Origin: Enterococcus devriesei
Lineage (GTDB): Bacteria; Bacillota; Bacilli; Lactobacillales; Enterococcaceae
Length of the DNA stretch: 64,000 nt
Assembly: GCF_001885905.1 (NCBI RefSeq)
Contig: NZ_JXKM01000003.1
Location: forward strand, 241,007 to 305,006
Reading direction: 5' to 3'
Translations under genes and position numbers: made by a program
The notes under the pieces: generated by a model
What the model saw: only the letters and a program-made list of their open reading frames with translations
Database searches by the model: none
What the model was told of the DNA's origin: nothing
Part shown: positions 61,631-64,000 of the stretch, piece by piece
Layout: each line of letters begins with the position of its first letter
How positions within the stretch are numbered: position 1 is the stretch's first letter

Positions 61631-62442
61631 AACCAATCCACCATCCCTTCTTCATCTAAATAATTTTGCGGGACAGTAACCCCACGCGCTTTTAACGCCG
61701 CTTTCAGTTTTTCAGGAAATGGCAAATCCAATCCTAATGCCACGAGCTTCGGCCCTTCAGAAAAAATCTCGTCAGGCGTGCCTTCTTGATACAGTTCTCC
61801 GTCGCGCATGACTAAAATGCGGTTGGCACTGGCGGCTTCGTCAATATCATGAGTAATTGAAATGACCGTCAATTCGCTTTCTTCCTTGATTTTACGAATC
61901 GTCGCGATGACATCGTCACGACCTTCAGGGTCAAGCATACTGGTTGCTTCATCTAGAATAATAATATCTGGGCGTAACGCAACCACACCAGCGATCGCTA
62001 CCCGTTGCTTTTGTCCACCAGATAGACGGGCAGGCTCACGGGTCGCAAAGTCTTGCATTTTGACTTTTTCTAAGGCATCTTGCACGCGGTGCTGCATTTC
62101 GCTTCGCTCGATTCCTTGGTTCTCTAAACCAAAGGCCACATCATCTTCTACTGTCGCTCCGACAAATTGATTGTCTGGATTCTGAAAAACCATCCCTACT
62201 TGACGACGAATGTCCCAGACAGTTTCTTCAGACAATTCTTTGCCGCCAACATGCACCGTGCCTTTTTGTGGCAGATGCAACCCATTAATAGCTTTGGCTA
62301 AGGTCGATTTTCCTGAACCATTATGACCCACGATAGCTACCCATTCACCACGCTCAATGGAAAAGCTGACATTTTTTAACGCTGGATTCGTTTCTTCTTG
62401 ATAACTAAATTCTATTTGATTGATTTCAATAATTGGCTCCAT
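61606..62442 (-). CDS. ecfA1: ECF transporter ATP-binding subunit EcfA1
   Basis: 278-aa ATPase, partner of EcfA2. Walker [13 protein letters not shown] (about residue 38), Q-loop [14 protein letters not shown], signature LSGGQKQR, Walker [14 protein letters not shown]-loop ISITHDID. The order rplQ-ecfA1-ecfA2-ecfT is the conserved Firmicutes arrangement. AAGGTG precedes the ATG. Between it and rplQ lies a structured element (62569-62658) that may limit transcription from the ribosomal operon into the ecf genes. Confidence 0.94.
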   Translation of the reverse strand: MEPIIEINQIEFSYQEETNPALKNVSFSIERGEWVAIVGHNGSGKSTLAKAINGLHLPQKGTVHVGGKELSEETVWDIRRQVGMVFQNPDNQFVGATVEDDVAFGLENQGIERSEMQHRVQDALEKVKMQDFATREPARLSGGQKQRVAIAGVVALRPDIIILDEATSMLDPEGRDDVIATIRKIKEESELTVISITHDIDEAASANRILVMRDGELYQEGTPDEIFSEGPKLVALGLDLPFPEKLKAALKARGVTVPQNYLDEEGMVDWLWTSVLKK

Positions 62443-62568
62443 GGTTACACCTTTCCACTTCTTTGCAAATCTGTTCTAAGCCTAGCAAAAAAGCTTCATT
62501 TTATCAATCCTTGATACTCGATAAAATGCTTTTGTATACCGATCTGTCATGACAGCAATTTTGGGTAT

Positions 62569-62658
62569 AAAAAAACACTTTATGATGAGTGCCGGCTTCC
62601 CAGACAATCTGGGAAGCGGCGCTGAGCTAGACTCGGAGAAAAATCTCCAACATCATAA
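62569..62658 (-). other. Branched hairpin element with a terminal T run between rplQ and ecfA1
   Basis: On the minus strand an outer stem TTATGATG / CATCATAA encloses three small arms: GGAGA-TTTTT-TCTCC... (GGAGA/TCTCC), GAG/CTC, and a strong 10-bp arm GCTTCCCAGA / TCTGGGAAGC extended by GCC/GGC. The outer stem is followed closely by seven T. It could act as a terminator at the end of the ribosomal operon, an attenuator ahead of the ecf genes, or give a stable small RNA. Not recognised as a known RNA family. Confidence 0.5.
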
Positions 62659-62696
62659 CACTCTAAAAGAATCATCTATAAAGTGAAGAGTGATTA

Positions 62697-63077
62697 TTAT
62701 ACAAGTTCTAAAACAACCATAGGGGCGTTGTCGCCGCGACGAGGTTCAGTTTTTAAGATACGAGTGTATCCTCCTTGACGTTCAGCGTAACGAGGAGCGA
62801 TGTCGTTGAATAATTTTTGTAATGCAGATTCAACAACGATTTCTTCGTTTTCTTCGCGAACATCAGCGATTTCATTACGTACAAAGCTAGCAGCTTGACG
62901 ACGTGCATGAAGATCCCCGCGTTTTCCTAAGGTAATCATCTTTTCAGCAGTTGAACGAACTTCTTTCGCACGAGCTTCAGTCGTAACGATACGTTCGTTG
63001 ATAATTAAGTCAGTTGTTAAGTCACGCAACATTGCTTTACGTTGGCTAGATGTGCGTCCTAATTTACGGTAACTCAC
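62697..63077 (-). CDS. rplQ: 50S ribosomal protein L17
   Basis: 126-aa ribosomal protein of usual length with the L17 signature [18 protein letters not shown] and [17 protein letters not shown], ending in [24 protein letters not shown]. The start is GTG 63077, 7 nt after GGAGGGA. It follows rpoA by 27 nt in the standard order. Confidence 0.97.
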   Translation of the reverse strand: MSYRKLGRTSSQRKAMLRDLTTDLIINERIVTTEARAKEVRSTAEKMITLGKRGDLHARRQAASFVRNEIADVREENEEIVVESALQKLFNDIAPRYAERQGGYTRILKTEPRRGDNAPMVVLELV

Positions 63078-63104
63078 GTAGGTTTCCCTCCTTTGTCAAC
63101 AATA

Positions 63105-64000
63105 TTAATCGTCTTTACGTAGTCCTAAGCCAAGATCATGCAATTTAGCTTTCACTTCTTCAAGTGATTTACGGCCTAAATTACGTACTTTGATCATTTC
63201 TGGTTCAGACTTATTCGTTAATTCTTGAACCGTATTAATTCCGGCACGTTTCAAGCAATTATACGAACGTACAGACAAGTCTAGTTCTTCGATGGTCATT
63301 TCTAGCATTTTTTCTTTTTGCGTCTCTTCTTTTTCTACCATGATTTCAGCATTTTTAGCTTCATCAGTCAGATTAACAAAAATATCTAAATGTTCAGTTA
63401 AAATTTTCGCTGCAAGACTCAATGCTTCTTGAGCAATGATCGATCCGTCAGTCCAAATTTCCATCGTTAATTTATCGAAATCATCACGACGACCAACCCG
63501 AGTATTTTCAACTTGGTAGTTTACTTTACGAACTGGTGTGTAGATAGAATCGACCGGAAGGACACCAATTGGCATATCTTCCTTTTTATTTTCGTCTGCT
63601 TGAACATAGCCTCGACCAGGTTTTACTGTTAGGCGAGCATGGAATGTCGCACCTTCAGCAACAGTACAAATGTACATATCTTTATTCAAGATTTCAACGT
63701 CGCTGTCAACGATAATATCGCCGGCAGTGACCGTAGCTGGTCCAGTAATATCGATCTCAAGGGTTTTTTCTTCTTCGGCGAATAATTTCAACGCCAAACC
63801 TTTGATATTCAAGATGATTTGCACCACGTCTTCACGTACACCTTTGATGGTTGAGAATTCGTGTAACACCCCATCGATTTGAATATTAGTAATGGCTGCG
63901 CCTGGTAAAGAAGAAAGTAGAATACGACGTAGAGAATTACCTAAAGTAGTTCCATAACCTCTTTCCAAAGGTTCAACAACGAACTTGCCATAATCTCTGT
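63105..64000 (-). CDS. rpoA: DNA-directed RNA polymerase subunit alpha (5' end outside the window)
   Basis: Assembly platform of RNA polymerase. The window holds about 298 residues and the frame stays open to its right edge, where codons for [21 protein letters not shown] are read; about 15 N-terminal residues lie beyond 64000. The N-terminal dimerisation domain ([27 protein letters not shown], about first 220) and the C-terminal domain (about 240-298; [38 protein letters not shown]) are both intact. The alternative start within the window (63968) would be internal. Confidence 0.97.
   Translation of the reverse strand, partial: RDYGKFVVEPLERGYGTTLGNSLRRILLSSLPGAAITNIQIDGVLHEFSTIKGVREDVVQIILNIKGLALKLFAEEEKTLEIDITGPATVTAGDIIVDSDVEILNKDMYICTVAEGATFHARLTVKPGRGYVQADENKKEDMPIGVLPVDSIYTPVRKVNYQVENTRVGRRDDFDKLTMEIWTDGSIIAQEALSLAAKILTEHLDIFVNLTDEAKNAEIMVEKEETQKEKMLEMTIEELDLSVRSYNCLKRAGINTVQELTNKSEPEMIKVRNLGRKSLEEVKAKLHDLGLGLRKDD

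Noticed and set aside
1-64000. CRISPR array, insertion sequence or rRNA/tRNA genes
   Set aside because: No regularly spaced identical repeats, transposase-like proteins or conserved stable RNA sequences were found on either strand by reading.

Overview
The window looks like a core-chromosome segment of a low-to-moderate GC Gram-positive coccus, most likely an Enterococcus. The evidence is a fused GshF glutathione synthase, a plsX gene followed by an auxiliary acyl carrier protein, an acpS-alr-mazF order, a c-di-AMP-type KimA potassium importer, Ddl with enterococcal-type sequence, and SD-rich genes with TTG/GTG starts. I cannot name the species. No prophage, transposase, CRISPR array, rRNA or tRNA gene is visible.

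Layout. 1-6 kb: queA, a two-domain VOC (ring-cleaving dioxygenase-like) gene, and the complete OpuC osmoprotectant ABC operon. 6-13 kb: kimA, a YhgE/Pip membrane protein, and a small GNAT / quinone-reductase-like / unknown operon whose GNAT gene seems to have lost its start frame. 13-19.4 kb: a heterodimeric ABC exporter with a perfect palindrome in its promoter region, an Mga-type regulator, and a divergent sortase-like exported protein lacking the catalytic Arg. 19.5-21.5 kb: acpS-alr-mazF without a mazE. 21.6-27.4 kb: a compact sugar locus (BglG-type regulator fused to EIIB/EIIA modules, EIIB, UlaA-type EIIC, a helical/TPR-like protein, a class II aldolase and a P-loop kinase) behind a near-consensus cre site. 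27.5-38.7 kb: cshA with a long leader, murF, ddl, several conserved hypotheticals, a LOG-family enzyme and gshF.

38.7-54.8 kb is the conserved Firmicutes block ftsY-HAD-smc-rnc ... acpB-plsX-recG-fakA-asp23 / rpmB, interrupted between rnc and acpB by an isochorismatase-like gene and a PadR-MFS efflux operon with its own autoregulatory-looking promoter. 55-57.6 kb holds a large YfhO-type membrane protein. 57.7-64 kb holds rpoA-rplQ-ecfA1-ecfA2-ecfT-(lipoprotein)-truA; the lipoprotein gene sits between ecfT and truA, and rpoA runs off the right edge.

Themes: osmotic/potassium homeostasis (OpuC, KimA), peptidoglycan precursors (alr, ddl, murF), fatty acid/phospholipid supply (acpS, plsX, acpB, fakA), envelope maintenance and drug export. 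The least explained items are the PTS-kinase-aldolase locus, the solitary MazF, the sortase-like protein, a family of imperfect intergenic repeats (about 1-160, 12.7 kb, 52.0 kb, 59.75 kb), and a branched RNA-like structure between rplQ and ecfA1.
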